This document shows, piece after piece, positions 35,749-43,746 of a stretch of DNA of 64,000 nt. This stretch comes from an uncultured SAR116 cluster alpha proteobacterium (lineage in GTDB: Bacteria; Pseudomonadota; Alphaproteobacteria; Puniceispirillales; Marisalimonadaceae). The notes under the pieces were generated by a model that had not been told where the DNA came from, searched no databases, and saw nothing but the letters and a program-made list of their open reading frames with translations. The stretch is from contig CABZCK010000001.1 of the NCBI GenBank assembly GCA_902524215.1, forward strand, positions 1 through 64,000. Direction: 5' to 3'. The position numbers and the translations under genes are program-made. The first letter of the stretch is position 1. Every line of letters begins with the position of its first letter.

Positions 35749-36762
35749 ATGACAAGCAATTTTACTAAGCTATCAATTGTAACTGCAATTTTTTTGGGAT
35801 TGGCATCCTATTCTGTATTAAAAAATAAAGACTCAAATCTTTTTTCAGAGCGAGGTAATACTTTTATTGAAAATCTTCCGTCTAAATTAAATGACATACA
35901 AAAAATAAAGATTACGGGAAGAGATCTTGATATGGAATTAATTAATAACAATAATTCATTTATTGAAACTTCTGGCTATCCTTTTAAAGCAAATGTTTGG
36001 GAAAGTTTCATAACAAGTTTATCTTTACTAAGAATCGAAGAAAAGAAAACAAACAATCCTGAAAGACATAATGAATTAAATTTGGTTGCTATTGATAAAT
36101 TCAAAGAAAATGATGATGATAACGAGCCTGCAACAAAAATAACTTTTTTTACAAAAGATCAGAAGATATTCAAATCTATTTTATTAGGTAAAATTGATAA
36201 TACTGTAGGAGGGATAAGCGGCGGTCAATTTGCTCGTTATAATAAAGATAATCAAGCATATCTATTAAAAGGGGCATTGAGAATGCCCTCTGGAAAATCA
36301 GATTGGTTTAACAGTTTATTACTTAAATTAGATCAAGAAAAACTTTCTTCCATCTCTGTTAAAAGAAAAAAAATTATTTTTGAAATTGAATCAAAAGATA
36401 GAAAACTATCTTTAAAAAATAATCCAGATTTAAAAATTGACGAAGAAAAACTAAAGCAAGTAGCTGAAGTAATTGACGCCTTTTATTTTTACGATGTTAG
36501 AAAAGTAAATAAAATTAAAAAAAATAATAATAATATTATTTCTTATGAGTTTAAAGATGGTCTTATTTTAGAATTAAAATTTATAGAAAAATCAAAAGAC
36601 TCAAAAGAATCTTGGATTGAGATATCTGCTAAATCTAATAATCCTAAAACTATAAGTGAGGCAAATGATTTAAATAAAAAAACCAAGGGTTATCAATTTT
36701 TAGCAAACATAAATACTTCTGTAATCTTCAATTGGAATATTAAAGATTTAATTAAAAAATAA
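35749..36762 (+). CDS. DUF4340 domain protein
   Basis: A 337-residue protein with one N-terminal hydrophobic anchor (residues 8-24) and a predicted extracytoplasmic domain. The pattern GYPFKANVWESFITSLSLLRIEE, followed by KITFFTKDQKIFKSILLGK and SGGQFARY, fits DUF4340. This family occurs almost always beside GldG-like ABC auxiliary proteins, as here. The role is unknown; a beta-rich substrate- or partner-binding function at the membrane is likely. AAGGAATT precedes the ATG. The gene ends exactly where the convergent acyl-CoA dehydrogenase gene ends. Confidence 0.78.
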   Translation: MTSNFTKLSIVTAIFLGLASYSVLKNKDSNLFSERGNTFIENLPSKLNDIQKIKITGRDLDMELINNNNSFIETSGYPFKANVWESFITSLSLLRIEEKKTNNPERHNELNLVAIDKFKENDDDNEPATKITFFTKDQKIFKSILLGKIDNTVGGISGGQFARYNKDNQAYLLKGALRMPSGKSDWFNSLLLKLDQEKLSSISVKRKKIIFEIESKDRKLSLKNNPDLKIDEEKLKQVAEVIDAFYFYDVRKVNKIKKNNNNIISYEFKDGLILELKFIEKSKDSKESWIEISAKSNNPKTISEANDLNKKTKGYQFLANINTSVIFNWNIKDLIKK

Positions 36763-37956
36763 TTAGTATGATCTTTGCATCCCTAAAACATGTTCTGAAA
36801 GATATGATAGTATTAAGTTAGTTGATATTGGTGCAACTTGATATAATCTAGCTTCTCTAAATTTTCTTTCTACATCATACTCTTCTGCAAAACCAAAACC
36901 ACCATGAGTTTGGACGCAAGCTTCCGCAGCTGCCCAAGATGCATCAGCAGCTAAAAGTTTTGCTGTGTTAGCCTCTTCTCCTATAGGTTTACCATCATCA
37001 TATAATTTTGCAGCATGATATACCATTAATTCTGCAGCTCTCATTTGAGCATAAGCTCTAGCTATTGGGAATTGAATCCCTTGATTTTGACCTATTGATC
37101 TTCCAAATATTTGTCTATCATTTGCATATTGTGTTGATTTTTTAGTAAACCACTTAGCATCGCCGATACACTCGGCTGCAATAAGTATTCTTTCCGCATT
37201 CATGCCAGACAAAATATATCTAAAACCTTTGTTTTCTTCTCCAATCAAATTATCGGCAGGTATTCTTAAATTATCAAAAAAAACTTCAGTTGTTGAATGG
37301 TTCATCATTGTTCTTATTGGTTTAATTGTTAACCCGTTATTTTTTGCTTTTTGCATATCTAATAAGAATACAGACAGGCCATCAGTTTTTTTAGAAACTT
37401 CACTTAGTGGTTTAGTTCTTGCTAAAAGCAACATTAAATCTGAATGTTCAGCTCTACTTGTCCATATTTTTTGTCCATTAATGATATAATCATCACCATC
37501 TTTTGTTGCAGTAGTTCTTAAACTGGTTGTATCAGTTCCACTAGTAGGCTCTGTTACACCAAATGCTTGTAATCTTAATTTTCCACTCGCTATTTCAGGT
37601 AAATAACTTTTCTTCTGTTCATCAGAACCGTGCCTTAAAACAGTTCCCATAGTATACATCTGGGCATGACATGCTGCTGCATTACATCCTTGATGATGTA
37701 TTTCTTCAAGAATGACCGATGCTGATGTTATTCCTAGACCAGAACCACCATACTGCTCAGGTATTAAGACACTTAAAAAGCCTGAATCCGTTAGCGATTG
37801 AACAAATTCTGTAGGATAAGCTTGTTCTCTATCTAAGTTTCTCCAATATTCTCCTTGAAAATCTTGACATAATTTAGCTACAGAAGATCTTATTTCCGAA
37901 TTTGTATCATCTTGAACTAAGCTTGAAGTCTCTATTGATTTATTTTCATCTGGCAT
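36763..37956 (-). CDS. Acyl-CoA dehydrogenase family protein
   Basis: A 397-residue FAD enzyme of the acyl-CoA dehydrogenase fold. It has LIPEQYGGSGLGITSAS in the N-terminal helical domain, FGVTEPTSGTDTTSLRT with the flavin and substrate loop, KIWTSRAEHSD, and ERILIAAECIGDAKWF and QTHGGFGFAEEYDVERKFR in the C-terminal domain. The catalytic base position could not be assigned by eye. An upstream ATG at 37995 would add 13 residues, but AAGGA (37966-37970) stands nine bases before the ATG at 37956, so the shorter form is chosen. Its substrate is unknown. No CoA-ligase or hydratase is adjacent. Confidence 0.87.
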   Translation of the reverse strand: MPDENKSIETSSLVQDDTNSEIRSSVAKLCQDFQGEYWRNLDREQAYPTEFVQSLTDSGFLSVLIPEQYGGSGLGITSASVILEEIHHQGCNAAACHAQMYTMGTVLRHGSDEQKKSYLPEIASGKLRLQAFGVTEPTSGTDTTSLRTTATKDGDDYIINGQKIWTSRAEHSDLMLLLARTKPLSEVSKKTDGLSVFLLDMQKAKNNGLTIKPIRTMMNHSTTEVFFDNLRIPADNLIGEENKGFRYILSGMNAERILIAAECIGDAKWFTKKSTQYANDRQIFGRSIGQNQGIQFPIARAYAQMRAAELMVYHAAKLYDDGKPIGEEANTAKLLAADASWAAAEACVQTHGGFGFAEEYDVERKFREARLYQVAPISTNLILSYLSEHVLGMQRSY

Positions 37957-37970
37957 ATCAATTATTCCTT
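37954..37970 (-). promoter_or_regulatory. Ribosome-binding site choosing the start at 37956
   Basis: AAGGA at 37966-37970 lies nine bases ahead of the ATG at 37956 on the minus strand. The alternative ATG at 37995 has no such sequence. Confidence 0.55.
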
Positions 37971-38031
37971 TTTTTTTATATATTAAATTAAACATTTTTT
38001 TTTAAATTAAAAGTATTCAACTAAATTAATT

Positions 38032-38044
38032 GGAGGTTCTTTTG
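38032..38044 (+). promoter_or_regulatory. Ribosome-binding site choosing a TTG start
   Basis: GGAGG at 38032-38036 lies five bases before TTG at 38042. An in-frame TTG at 38030 overlaps this GGAGG and so is a poor start. The VOC protein therefore likely starts MKISFHH. Confidence 0.65.
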
Positions 38045-38464
38045 AAAATTTCTTTTCATCACATCAATCTGGTATCTAAAAATCTTGAAGAGTTAAATAA
38101 TTTTTATAAAAATATTTTAAAATTGGATTCCATACCTGAACAACAATTTCCAAGAACTGAAGCAAACCAAAATAAGGGGTATGACGGAAAAATTAAATTT
38201 GTCACAGATGGAAATATACAATTACATTTAGCAGAAAAAGATCTTACCGTTGCTGAGAAAAATAAAAAGCATATTAATCCCGTCGAAAAAGGACATATAG
38301 CTTTTAGAACTGATGACATTGAAGAGTTTAAAACAATTTTAAATAAAAATAATATTAAATTTGCTGATTATGGGACAACTTTTGCTAAAGAATGGTATCA
38401 AATTTTCTTTTATGATCCAGAAGGTAATATTGTTGAGGTTCATCAATTTATAGATAAAAATTAA
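38042..38464 (+). CDS. VOC (glyoxalase/dioxygenase) family protein
   Basis: A 140-residue single-fold VOC protein with two beta-alpha-beta-beta-beta modules. The metal ligands are likely His6/His7 in SFHHINLVSKN, His in KGHIAFRTDD and Glu in PEGNIVEVHQF. Members include glyoxalase I, methylmalonyl-CoA epimerase and fosfomycin-resistance proteins; the exact reaction is unknown. The gene starts at TTG behind GGAGG. It is followed by an MFS transporter on a TAATG junction, so it is translationally coupled to a carrier. A detoxification or catabolic role is possible. Confidence 0.78.
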   Translation: MKISFHHINLVSKNLEELNNFYKNILKLDSIPEQQFPRTEANQNKGYDGKIKFVTDGNIQLHLAEKDLTVAEKNKKHINPVEKGHIAFRTDDIEEFKTILNKNNIKFADYGTTFAKEWYQIFFYDPEGNIVEVHQFIDKN

Positions 38465-39696
38465 TGCTACTCTCGTGTTTTAAAAATCAATCTTTTAGGT
38501 ATTTATGGACAGCTGGATGCTTTACTGGCATTGCAAGAGCTATGGAGTTTCTAACTCTTAGTTTGTATATTTTGAATGACTTTGGATTAGCTTACCTAAT
38601 TACTGTAATTTTTGCATGTAGAATGCTTCCTATGAGCATGCTGGGCTTAATTATTGGTTCTATTTCTGAGAAAATTTCTCCTATCTTAATTGTTAGGTTT
38701 TTATATTCCTTGTCTTTTTCTTTTACATTAATATGTGTATTTCTTAAAAATTTTGATTACTTTAACTTATTTTTTGCTCTTTTATTAGCTTTTATAAATG
38801 GAACCACATGGGTTATTGATTTAGCTGTTAGACGCAGAATTATAACAGAGAACATTACTGAAAAACTTTTAAGTACTTCATTAGCAATGGAAACCTTATC
38901 TAATAATTCAACACGATTAATTGGCCCTCTATTGGCTGGCTTTTTATATGTTTTAATTGATTTAGAAGGTTTATTATTAATAATATCAAGTTTATATTTT
39001 TTAGCTTTAAGCTTAATAATATGTTTTGAAAAGATTAGTAAAAATTCAAATGCTTCATCAACATTACAAAAAAATATTATTTATGAATTTATCTCAGTTT
39101 TCAAAAGTCTAAAAACCATAATCTTTAATGCCTTCAAAGATATTAATCTTAAATTATTATTAATTGTAACCTTATTATTTAATCTTTTTGGGTTCCCTCT
39201 TATTTCATTAATACCTGTGTATGGAAAAAATATTTTAAATTTAAATGAGGCAGAGATTGGATTTTTAGCTTCATCAGAAGGTGTTGGCGCATTAATTGGT
39301 GCTTTAATTATTGCTAAGATTTCACCTCAAAAAAGATTATCAATTTTTTTTCTAATTGGTTGTATAGGTTTTTTTGTAGGAATGCTTTTATTTTCTGTAA
39401 GTAGTTCATTAATTATTGGTTTTCTATTTTTATGTTTAGGTGGAATGTGCTTATCTGGTTTTAGTACTATGCAAGGAGCTTTAACTTACAGATCTGCAGA
39501 AAAAGGTAAAAGGGGTTATAATTTTGGAGTTTTAGTAACATGTATAGGTTTAGCACCAATAGGCATGATAATCATATCTCTTATTATTAATTTAATCGGC
39601 GTTGAACAAGTTATTAGGCTTAATGCAATAATTGCATTAACTTCACTTATATTTATAGCTTATTTGATAACTCAGAAAAAATTTAAAGTTTTTTAA
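38464..39696 (+). CDS. MFS transporter
   Basis: A 410-residue major facilitator of about 12 hydrophobic segments. It starts MLLSCFKNQSFRYLWTAGCF, with ITVIFACRMLPMSMLGLIIG in the first half, in the manner of MFS_3/enterobactin-exporter-type proteins. The substrate is unknown. It begins on the last A of the VOC gene's stop codon (TAATG), so the two are coupled. A three-base gap separates it from convergent htpG. Confidence 0.8.
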   Translation: MLLSCFKNQSFRYLWTAGCFTGIARAMEFLTLSLYILNDFGLAYLITVIFACRMLPMSMLGLIIGSISEKISPILIVRFLYSLSFSFTLICVFLKNFDYFNLFFALLLAFINGTTWVIDLAVRRRIITENITEKLLSTSLAMETLSNNSTRLIGPLLAGFLYVLIDLEGLLLIISSLYFLALSLIICFEKISKNSNASSTLQKNIIYEFISVFKSLKTIIFNAFKDINLKLLLIVTLLFNLFGFPLISLIPVYGKNILNLNEAEIGFLASSEGVGALIGALIIAKISPQKRLSIFFLIGCIGFFVGMLLFSVSSSLIIGFLFLCLGGMCLSGFSTMQGALTYRSAEKGKRGYNFGVLVTCIGLAPIGMIIISLIINLIGVEQVIRLNAIIALTSLIFIAYLITQKKFKVF

Positions 39697-39699
39697 ACT

Positions 39700-41592
39700 T
39701 TAACTCACACCTTTAACTAGAAAATTATTCATGATTTTAGCAAATTTGGTAGGGTCACTAGGCAGTTTTCCTTCCATCATTCGTGCTTGTTCAAATAAAA
39801 GGGTTCCAGCATCATCCACGAGTTTATTATGTTTTTTATCACTTAGTAGCTTATTCATTTTTTCAACTAATGCATGTTCAGGATTAATTTCTAGAATTCT
39901 AGGTGCTCCTTGATAATTAGGATCTCTTTGTTTCATTAGATTTTCCATTGCAACATCCATATCACCTTTATCTGCAACTAAACAAGCAGGACTATCTGTA
40001 AGTTTAGAAGTTAATCTAATATCTTTAACATTTTGTCCTAATGAAGCTTTTAAATGTGCAATTAAATTTGTAAATCTTTTATCTACATCGTCTTTTTTTG
40101 TATCTTTATTTTTTGGATCTTTTTTATCAGATTTAATATTGTCCAGATCAATCTCTCCCTGAGTGATTGAAACAAAATTCTTTTCTTTAAATTGTCCTGC
40201 CATAGACAACCAAAACTGATCGATAGGATCAGCCATTACCAACACCTTAATTCCTTTAGATTTAAAACCTTCAAGATGTGGACTTGATAACGCTTGGGAT
40301 TTTGTATCAGCCGCAATGTAGTATATATCTTTTTGATTTGTGTCCATTGCATTCACATAATCTTCTAGAGAAATAAGATCATCATTTTCATTATTTGAGA
40401 ATCTTGCCAATTCTAGTAAAGTATCTTTTCTTTCAAGATCTTCATAGAGACCTTCTTTTAACACTTGACCAAATTCATTCCAAAACTGAATATATTTAGC
40501 TTTATCTTTGTCGGCTATTTTTTTTAATTCTCTTAAAATTTTTCCAACAAGTGACTTACTAATTTTTGCAACTGCAGGATTATTTTGTAACATCTCTCTA
40601 CTAACGTTTAGATCTATATCTTGTGTATCAACAATACCTTTAACAAATCTTAAATATGCTGGTATTAAATTGTCACATTTGTCAGTAATAAATACTCTAT
40701 TAATATATAATTTTAAACTTGATTTTCTATCAGGATTAAACAAATCAAATGGTTTTGATGAAGGAATACAAAGTAAGTTTGTGTAACTTACGGTACCTTC
40801 CGTATTATTATGCATTGTTAATAATGGCTTACCAAAACCAGCACCTATATGAGAGAAAAAATCTTCATATTGTTTTTCTTTAATGTCTTTTGGGGCTCTC
40901 GTCCATAAAGCTGATGCTTCATTGATAGTTTCTTCCTTGGCATCTTTTTTTGAAACTTCTAACATTTTAACTGGATAAGAAATATGATCTGAGTATTTTC
41001 TAACTACAAATTGAATTCTAGTGCCTTCAAGAAACTCCTTAGCATCTTTTTTAAGGTGTAAAATTAATTCAGTTCCAGAGTTTGTTTTCTCGCCTTTTTC
41101 TATGTTATAACCACTTTTCCCATCAGAAATCCATTTCCAACTTTTATCAATCCCAGCTTTTTTTGATAGAACTTCAACTTTATCTGCAACCATAAAAGAA
41201 GCATAAAACCCTACACCAAATTGGCCAATTAAGTTTACGTCTTCTTTTTTGTCATCTTTTGATTTATTAAATTGTTCAAGAAATGCCTTTGTTCCTGATC
41301 TGGCAATGGTGCCAAGGGAATTTATAAGATCTTCTTCATCCATCCCGATGCCATTATCACTTATTTTTATAGTATTTTCCTTACTATTAACTTCTATCTT
41401 AATTTCGAAAGGATCTGATGTGTCATTAATAGATTTATTTGTTAAAGCTAAATATTTTTTCTTGTCAATCGCATCTGACGCATTTGAAATTAATTCTCTT
41501 ACAAAAATTTCTCTTTCCGAGTAAAGAGAATTAATTACGATATCAAGAATTTTGCCGGTATCCGCCTCAAATTTTTTTTCCATATTTGACAT
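39700..41592 (-). CDS. htpG: Molecular chaperone HtpG (Hsp90)
   Basis: A bacterial Hsp90 of 630 residues. The N-terminal ATPase domain shows FVRELISNASDAIDKKKY, KISDNGIGMD and GQFGVGFYASFMVADKV. The middle domain has LYINRVFITDKCD and GIVDTQDIDLNVSREMLQ. The C-terminal dimerisation domain is complete. It assists folding and stability of client proteins under stress. An upstream ATG at 41610 would add six residues, but AAGGA (41600-41604) points to the ATG at 41592. A candidate sigma-32 promoter stands about 35 bases upstream of the start. Confidence 0.96.
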   Translation of the reverse strand: MSNMEKKFEADTGKILDIVINSLYSEREIFVRELISNASDAIDKKKYLALTNKSINDTSDPFEIKIEVNSKENTIKISDNGIGMDEEDLINSLGTIARSGTKAFLEQFNKSKDDKKEDVNLIGQFGVGFYASFMVADKVEVLSKKAGIDKSWKWISDGKSGYNIEKGEKTNSGTELILHLKKDAKEFLEGTRIQFVVRKYSDHISYPVKMLEVSKKDAKEETINEASALWTRAPKDIKEKQYEDFFSHIGAGFGKPLLTMHNNTEGTVSYTNLLCIPSSKPFDLFNPDRKSSLKLYINRVFITDKCDNLIPAYLRFVKGIVDTQDIDLNVSREMLQNNPAVAKISKSLVGKILRELKKIADKDKAKYIQFWNEFGQVLKEGLYEDLERKDTLLELARFSNNENDDLISLEDYVNAMDTNQKDIYYIAADTKSQALSSPHLEGFKSKGIKVLVMADPIDQFWLSMAGQFKEKNFVSITQGEIDLDNIKSDKKDPKNKDTKKDDVDKRFTNLIAHLKASLGQNVKDIRLTSKLTDSPACLVADKGDMDVAMENLMKQRDPNYQGAPRILEINPEHALVEKMNKLLSDKKHNKLVDDAGTLLFEQARMMEGKLPSDPTKFAKIMNNFLVKGVS

Positions 41593-41604
41593 TATTCTAT
41601 CCTT
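41590..41604 (-). promoter_or_regulatory. Ribosome-binding site choosing the htpG start at 41592
   Basis: AAGGA at 41600-41604 lies seven bases ahead of the ATG at 41592 on the minus strand, whereas the ATG at 41610 has no such sequence. Confidence 0.55.
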
Positions 41605-41624
41605 TCTCATTGTAATTACATGAC

Positions 41625-41654
41625 TAAATTGGTTATTATTATTTCAATTTCAAG
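41625..41654 (-). promoter_or_regulatory. Candidate sigma-32 heat-shock promoter of htpG
   Basis: On the minus strand CTTGAAA (41648-41654) is followed after 15 bases by CCAATTTA (41625-41632). This resembles the heat-shock consensus CTTGAAA - N11-16 - CCCCATNT, and the gene it precedes is a classic heat-shock gene. The start codon is 32 bases beyond the -10-like element. Confidence 0.5.
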
Positions 41655-41686
41655 ATATAAAAATAACTTTCTGAAAAGGATTAAGA

Positions 41687-42574
41687 ATGAAAAAAATTGG
41701 ACTTTGTGGAACTGGGAAAATGGGCAAAGCTATAGGCGCAAGATTAATAGAAAAGGAATATAATCTCTCAATTTGGAATAGAACAAAATCTAATTCAGAT
41801 GACCTTATAAAGTCAGGTGGAAAATTTTTTAAAAAAGTTAGTGAGTTAGTCGATGAGGTTGACATTATAATAGTTATATTAGGTAATGATGACGCGTTAA
41901 AAAATGTTTATGAAACAGAGACTGGATTTAAAAATTGTAATTTGAAAAATAAAACTATTATTGAGATGAGTACAACAAGTGTAAATTACATGAAAGAGCT
42001 CTCCAATTTAGTCTTAAATCAAAATGGTTCTTTTATTGAGTGCCCAGTCGGTGGATCAACTAAACCAGCAAGAGATGGACAACTTCTTGGTTTAATGGGA
42101 GGCAAGAAAAGTGAAATCGATTCTTTAGATTTCCTCTTCAGTCATTTATTTAGACGTTATGAATATTTAGGCGAAATAGGGAAGGGAAGTGCCATGAAAC
42201 TCGCTATAAATCTTCCTTTATTAGTTTATTGGCAATCGTTGGGAGAAGCATTAAAATTAACTTGCCAAAATGGGATTCAATTTGAAAAAGCTCTTGATAT
42301 CATGATGGATACATCAGGCGCTTGTAAAGTTGCTCATCTAAAAATTGAAACCATATTAAAAGCGTACAATAATAACTTAAATGGATCTTCAACTTTTGGT
42401 CTTGAATCATCGTTAAAAGATATGAAATTAATACAAGATGACGCACTTAAACATGATAATTATTTTAGCATTGTTTCTGAGGCTATTAAGTATATAGAAA
42501 AAGGATTAGATCAAAATCTTCATAATGAAGATGCATCCTGTACAAGTGGTTTAATAGCAAAAAATTTAATTTAA
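41687..42574 (+). CDS. Beta-hydroxyacid dehydrogenase family protein
   Basis: A 295-residue NAD(P)-binding dehydrogenase with GLCGTGKMGKAIGARLI at the N-terminus, followed by WNRTKSNSDDL, which suggests NADPH preference since an Arg follows the second strand. Next come IECPVGGSTKPARDGQL, the catalytic Lys region GSAMKLAINL and the C-terminal SSLKDMKLIQDDA. The family covers 3-hydroxyisobutyrate, tartronate semialdehyde and glyoxylate/succinic semialdehyde reductases. It is only distantly related to the HIBADH-like protein at 12798. AAAGGATT precedes the ATG. The class II aldolase-family gene converges on it. Confidence 0.78.
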   Translation: MKKIGLCGTGKMGKAIGARLIEKEYNLSIWNRTKSNSDDLIKSGGKFFKKVSELVDEVDIIIVILGNDDALKNVYETETGFKNCNLKNKTIIEMSTTSVNYMKELSNLVLNQNGSFIECPVGGSTKPARDGQLLGLMGGKKSEIDSLDFLFSHLFRRYEYLGEIGKGSAMKLAINLPLLVYWQSLGEALKLTCQNGIQFEKALDIMMDTSGACKVAHLKIETILKAYNNNLNGSSTFGLESSLKDMKLIQDDALKHDNYFSIVSEAIKYIEKGLDQNLHNEDASCTSGLIAKNLI

Positions 42575-42577
42575 AAG

Positions 42578-43330
42578 TTACTGATCAAAATCAGAGTTTT
42601 CATTAGATAAAATTGTTTTTATTTCTTTTAGAAATGCTGTGCCTGCTGGATTAGGGTATTCTTCATTATTCAGTTCTTCAGCAGTTTTTTTTGCAACAAC
42701 ATCATCTAATATTTTTAAAGGTTTTTTAGTTTGCAAGGCTTTAACATAGACTTCTGCTGCCCTTTCAAAGTAAAATAATCTATTGAAGGCTTCTGCAACA
42801 TTACTACCAATTACCAATAGTCCATGATTGCCCATAATCATGGTTGTAAAACTTTCATCTTTCAAAAGATTTGAACATCTTTGACCTTCCTCTTCAAACG
42901 CTAAGCCACCATATTGCGTGTCGATAATTTGTTTTCCAAAAAAAAGACAGGAAATTTGATTTATAGGGGGGATGATAATATCTTCTTCTAAAGAAGCCAA
43001 AACTGTTGCATATATAGAATGAACATGCATGACACATCTTGCGTGTTTACAATTTTTATGGATAGCTCCATGCAAACCCCAAGCAGTCGCATCTGGAGGA
43101 TTTTCCTTCTGCAAAACTGACTTATCATTTGCATTTAAAAGTAATAAATCTGAAGCCTTAATACGAGAAAAATGCCACATATTAGGGTTCATAAGAAATT
43201 CAGTTCCATCTTCATTTACTGCAAGGCTAAAATGATTTGCCACTCCTTCATGTAAATTAATTCTTTCAGCCCACCTGAATGATGCCGCAAGATCTTTTCT
43301 TTCTTCATAGAAATTAATATTGGGTTTCAT
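42578..43330 (-). CDS. Class II aldolase/adducin family protein
   Basis: A 250-residue protein of the aldolase II/adducin head fold. RINLHEGVANHFSLAV provides the phosphate-binding region, CVMHVHSIYATVLAS the first zinc histidines, and TMIMGNHGLLVIGSNVAEAF the third. The family includes L-fuculose-phosphate and ribulose-phosphate aldolases as well as non-aldolase decarboxylases. Members without clear sugar context, as here, are often annotated only at family level. It could be connected with the neighbouring convergent semialdehyde-reductase-like enzyme, since aldolase plus reductase pairs are common. Confidence 0.8.
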   Translation of the reverse strand: MKPNINFYEERKDLAASFRWAERINLHEGVANHFSLAVNEDGTEFLMNPNMWHFSRIKASDLLLLNANDKSVLQKENPPDATAWGLHGAIHKNCKHARCVMHVHSIYATVLASLEEDIIIPPINQISCLFFGKQIIDTQYGGLAFEEEGQRCSNLLKDESFTTMIMGNHGLLVIGSNVAEAFNRLFYFERAAEVYVKALQTKKPLKILDDVVAKKTAEELNNEEYPNPAGTAFLKEIKTILSNENSDFDQ

Positions 43331-43406
43331 AATTTTTATTTAATATAATTTTGATATATACTCACATGATAAATACTAAAGTGTCAATATTATCAGAGAG
43401 GAAAAT

Positions 43407-43742
43407 ATGGGATATTTTTATCTTATTATAGCCATCATAGGGGAGGTTGTTGGAACATTATCACTTAAAAGTAGTAATGGATTCACGGCAATAACCCCAT
43501 CTATTTTAGTCATAGTTGGTTACGGAGTTGCCTTTTACTTCATGATACTGTCTATGAAAACCATACCTGTGGCAATAACTTATTCTATATGGTCAGGAGT
43601 TGGCATTGCAGCTGTAACGTTCATTGCTTCCATGAAATTTAATGAAAAACCTGATATTTTTGCTTTTATAGGACTTAGTTTTATAATTATTGGAATTATA
43701 ATACTAGTTTCACTTAGTAAAATGGGAGCAAAAATATCTTAA
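43407..43742 (+). CDS. SMR family small multidrug/guanidinium transporter
   Basis: A four-span membrane protein of 111 residues. The essential glutamate lies in IAIIGEVVGTLSLKSS (Glu13), and the later AITYSIWSGVGIAAVTFI matches the SMR signature. SMR proteins act as antiparallel dimers exchanging protons for quaternary or guanidinium cations. EmrE-type and Gdx-type members are not separated with certainty here. AGAGAGGA precedes the ATG. It converges on lpd with a four-base gap. Confidence 0.85.
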   Translation: MGYFYLIIAIIGEVVGTLSLKSSNGFTAITPSILVIVGYGVAFYFMILSMKTIPVAITYSIWSGVGIAAVTFIASMKFNEKPDIFAFIGLSFIIIGIIILVSLSKMGAKIS

Positions 43743-43746
43743 TGTT

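Noticed and set aside
32424-36762. A gliding-motility apparatus
   Set aside because: Only the ABC part and the GldG/DUF4340 proteins are present. GldB, GldD, GldH-N and SprA-type genes are not seen, and this ABC set is common in non-gliding bacteria.
42966-42971. Six-G run in the class II aldolase gene as another phase-variable tract
   Set aside because: Six bases is short for slippage, it encodes a Pro-containing stretch in a metabolic gene, and there is no surface context.
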